Of a DNA stretch of 64,000 nt, positions 62,385-64,000 are shown piece by piece. The translations under genes were made by a program, and so were the position numbers. The stretch is from NCBI RefSeq assembly GCF_002093745.1, contig NZ_MTSB01000004.1, forward strand, positions 1-64,000. Reading direction: 5' to 3'. The stretch's first letter is position 1. Each line of letters opens with the position of its first letter. The notes beneath the pieces are model-generated. The model made no database searches and had not been told where the DNA came from. It saw nothing but the letters and a program-made list of their open reading frames with translations. This stretch comes from Pseudomonas graminis. Its GTDB lineage: Bacteria > Pseudomonadota > Gammaproteobacteria > Pseudomonadales > Pseudomonadaceae.

Positions 62385-64000
62385 TCAGTACTGACGCGCC
62401 TTGGCCAGCTCGCGGTTGAGTTTTTCGTACACCTGAGCGGTGGTGCCGGTGGTCGATACTTCCGCGACACCGACCCGCCACCAGGACAGGTATTTATGAA
62501 TCATGGTCTTGGGCAGAACCTTGATATCGATCAGCGTCGAAACCGTCTGCAGCCGTGCATCGGCAAGCGCCTGATGCAACTGCTCGGCAGTGTTGACCTT
62601 ATAGGTCTTGCAGCCATAGGCCGCCGCGCTCATGGCGAAATCCACCGGTACAAAGTCGCCATCGAGCCTGCCGGTGTCCGGGTTGCGGAAACGGAACTCG
62701 GTGCCGAAGCTGTTCATGCCGTGCTCCATCTGCAGGTTGTTGATGCAACCGAACGTCATGTTGTCGAGCAACACCACGTTGATCTTGCGACGTTCCTGAA
62801 TCGAGGTCGCCAGCTCCGAATGGAGCATCATGTAAGAGCCGTCGCCGACCAGCGCAAAGACTTCCCGCTGCGGCGCTGCGAGCTTGACGCCCAGGGCGGC
62901 ATTGACCTCGTACCCCATGCACGAGTAGCCATATTCGACGTGGTACGTATCGACGCCGGTGCTGCGCCACGCCCGTTGCAGGTCGCCCGGCAAGCTGCCG
63001 GCTGCAGCAACGATGACGGCATCGGTCGGCAGGCTCTGGTTGAGAATGCCCAGCACGCCGCTTTGCGTCAGGCATGAACCGGTCAGTTCGATGAAGTCTC
63101 GCAGCACGGCCGGGTCCATGTGGTCGTTGATTTCCGGGACGAAACCTTCGCGCTGATACTCGACCGCATAAAGGCGGTCGACCTCGGCGTCCAGTTCGGC
63201 CCGGGCGTTTTGCGGCGAGTCGCCCCAAGCAGCACGGTAGTCGCTGGCCTGCAACGCTTCGCCCAATGCGTGCAAGGCGAACTGTGCATCGGCCAGTACC
63301 TGCACACCGTCGAGTTTCTGCACATCGAACGCACCGACGTTGATATTGAGAAACTGCACCTCCGGGTTCTGGAACAGCCATTTCGACGCGGTGGTGAAAT
63401 CGCTGTAACGGGTGCCGACGCCAATGATCAGATCAGCCTCTTTGGCCAGTCGATTGGCCGCAACCGTGCCGGTTTCGCCGATCCCGCCCATGTTCAGCGG
63501 GTGTGCCGAAACAATGGCACTCTTGCCGGCCTGGGTTTCTGCAAAGGGAATATCGAACCGCTCGGCAAACGCTTGCAGCGCGTCAGCCGCGCCGGAATAA
63601 CGCACCCCGCCGCCACAGATCAGCAACGGCTTGCGCTTGCCCGTCAGCAGTTTCAAGGCATCGTCAAGCATCGCCTTGCTGGGCGGGCGACGGTCGATAC
63701 GGTGGACGCGTTTTTGCAGAAAGCTGTCCGGGTAGTCGTAAGCTTCGGCCTGCACGTCCTGAGGCAGTGCCAGGGTCACCGCGCCCGTCTCGGCCGGGTC
63801 GGTCAGCACGCGCATGGCGTTGAGCGCCGCGCTCATCAGTTGCTCCGGGCGGTTGATGCGGTCCCAGTATTTGCTGACGGCTTTGAAGGCATCGTTGGTG
63901 CTGATGCTCAGGTCGTGAAACTGCTCGATCTGTTGCAGCACCGGGTCGGGCTGGCGGCTGGCGTAGACGTCGCCCGGCAACAGCAGCAGCGGAATCCGGT
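62385..64000 (-). CDS. iolD: 3D-(3,5/4)-trihydroxycyclohexane-1,2-dione hydrolase (IolD), partial
   Basis: The C-terminal roughly 537 residues of a thiamine-diphosphate enzyme that opens the diketo-inositol ring. The ThDP motif is [20 protein letters not shown] followed by VVLLDN (GDG...N). The middle domain has [18 protein letters not shown] and [27 protein letters not shown]. The reading frame stays open to the window edge (upstream codons read [12 protein letters not shown]), so the true start lies beyond 64000; full-length IolD is about 640 residues, leaving about 110 missing. It is the first gene of the visible inositol set on this strand. Confidence 0.93.
   Translation of the reverse strand, partial: RIPLLLLPGDVYASRQPDPVLQQIEQFHDLSISTNDAFKAVSKYWDRINRPEQLMSAALNAMRVLTDPAETGAVTLALPQDVQAEAYDYPDSFLQKRVHRIDRRPPSKAMLDDALKLLTGKRKPLLICGGGVRYSGAADALQAFAERFDIPFAETQAGKSAIVSAHPLNMGGIGETGTVAANRLAKEADLIIGVGTRYSDFTTASKWLFQNPEVQFLNINVGAFDVQKLDGVQVLADAQFALHALGEALQASDYRAAWGDSPQNARAELDAEVDRLYAVEYQREGFVPEINDHMDPAVLRDFIELTGSCLTQSGVLGILNQSLPTDAVIVAAAGSLPGDLQRAWRSTGVDTYHVEYGYSCMGYEVNAALGVKLAAPQREVFALVGDGSYMMLHSELATSIQERRKINVVLLDNMTFGCINNLQMEHGMNSFGTEFRFRNPDTGRLDGDFVPVDFAMSAAAYGCKTYKVNTAEQLHQALADARLQTVSTLIDIKVLPKTMIHKYLSWWRVGVAEVSTTGTTAQVYEKLNRELAKARQY

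Overview
The window looks like chromosome of a fluorescent pseudomonad, most likely the Pseudomonas syringae group. The grounds are the dense, GC-rich coding, the REP palindromes of the GACGCGGAGCGTC and GTGGGAG...CTTGCTCACGAAG types, and characteristic gene sets: dhcR-dhcAB, msuD-sfnR, a DksA2-type regulator, a fused MrpA, and inositol uptake plus catabolism. I saw no tRNA, rRNA, CRISPR array, prophage or transposase gene. The organism call rests on recognition of sequences, not on a database search.

Layout. 0.1-4.6 kb: RhtA-type exporter, small lipoprotein, M24 aminopeptidase and a group I cysteine desulfurase. 4.6-19.6 kb: a one-directional exopolysaccharide operon. It has a leader of about 280 nt with a good sigma-70 promoter and an ops-like element (GGCGGTAGCGTTG). 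Twelve genes follow: DegT aminotransferase, Wzx flippase, two GT2 and three GT4 glycosyltransferases, Wzb, Wzc, an RfaH paralogue, a WcaJ-type initiating transferase and Wza, ending in a strong intrinsic terminator. 19.7-27.6 kb: flavin reductase, LysE exporter, the dehydrocarnitine/acetoacetate CoA-transferase locus with its LysR regulator and AtoE permease, an ABM/GATase pair and a 2-hydroxyacid dehydrogenase. 27.9-36.5 kb: periplasmic GlpQ, a TonB-dependent siderophore receptor, PssA, and the bacterial NHEJ pair LigD-Ku. 36.7-39.0 kb: MsuD-SfnR sulfonate genes. 39.0-39.8 kb: a repeat island with four 105-bp tandem units next to a branched palindrome. 39.9-42.9 kb: an FAD protein, an XRE-cupin regulator and a divergent DMT exporter. 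43.1-49.2 kb: a six-gene translationally coupled Mrp Na+/H+ antiporter operon. 49.2-54.4 kb: a conserved hypothetical, DUF2789, an orphan Tle1-like lipase, a chemoreceptor with a C-terminal sensor region, and DksA2. 54.7-64.0 kb: inositol ABC transporter and catabolic genes, all on the minus strand and running off the right edge inside iolD.

How the parts work together. The polysaccharide operon has initiation (WcaJ), assembly (GTs), flipping (Wzx), export (Wza/Wzc/Wzb) and possibly its own processive antiterminator acting through the leader ops site. No Wzy polymerase or nucleotide-sugar genes are present. The inositol region pairs import (three ABC genes) with IolG and IolD. A perfect 20-bp palindrome sits in the spacer of the transporter promoter and would suit a repressor. 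No clearly new multi-gene system was found. The observations most worth pursuing are the ops/RfaH circuit, the palindromic module that distinguishes two inverted copies of a composite repeat, the orphan Tle1-like enzyme, and the inositol operator.
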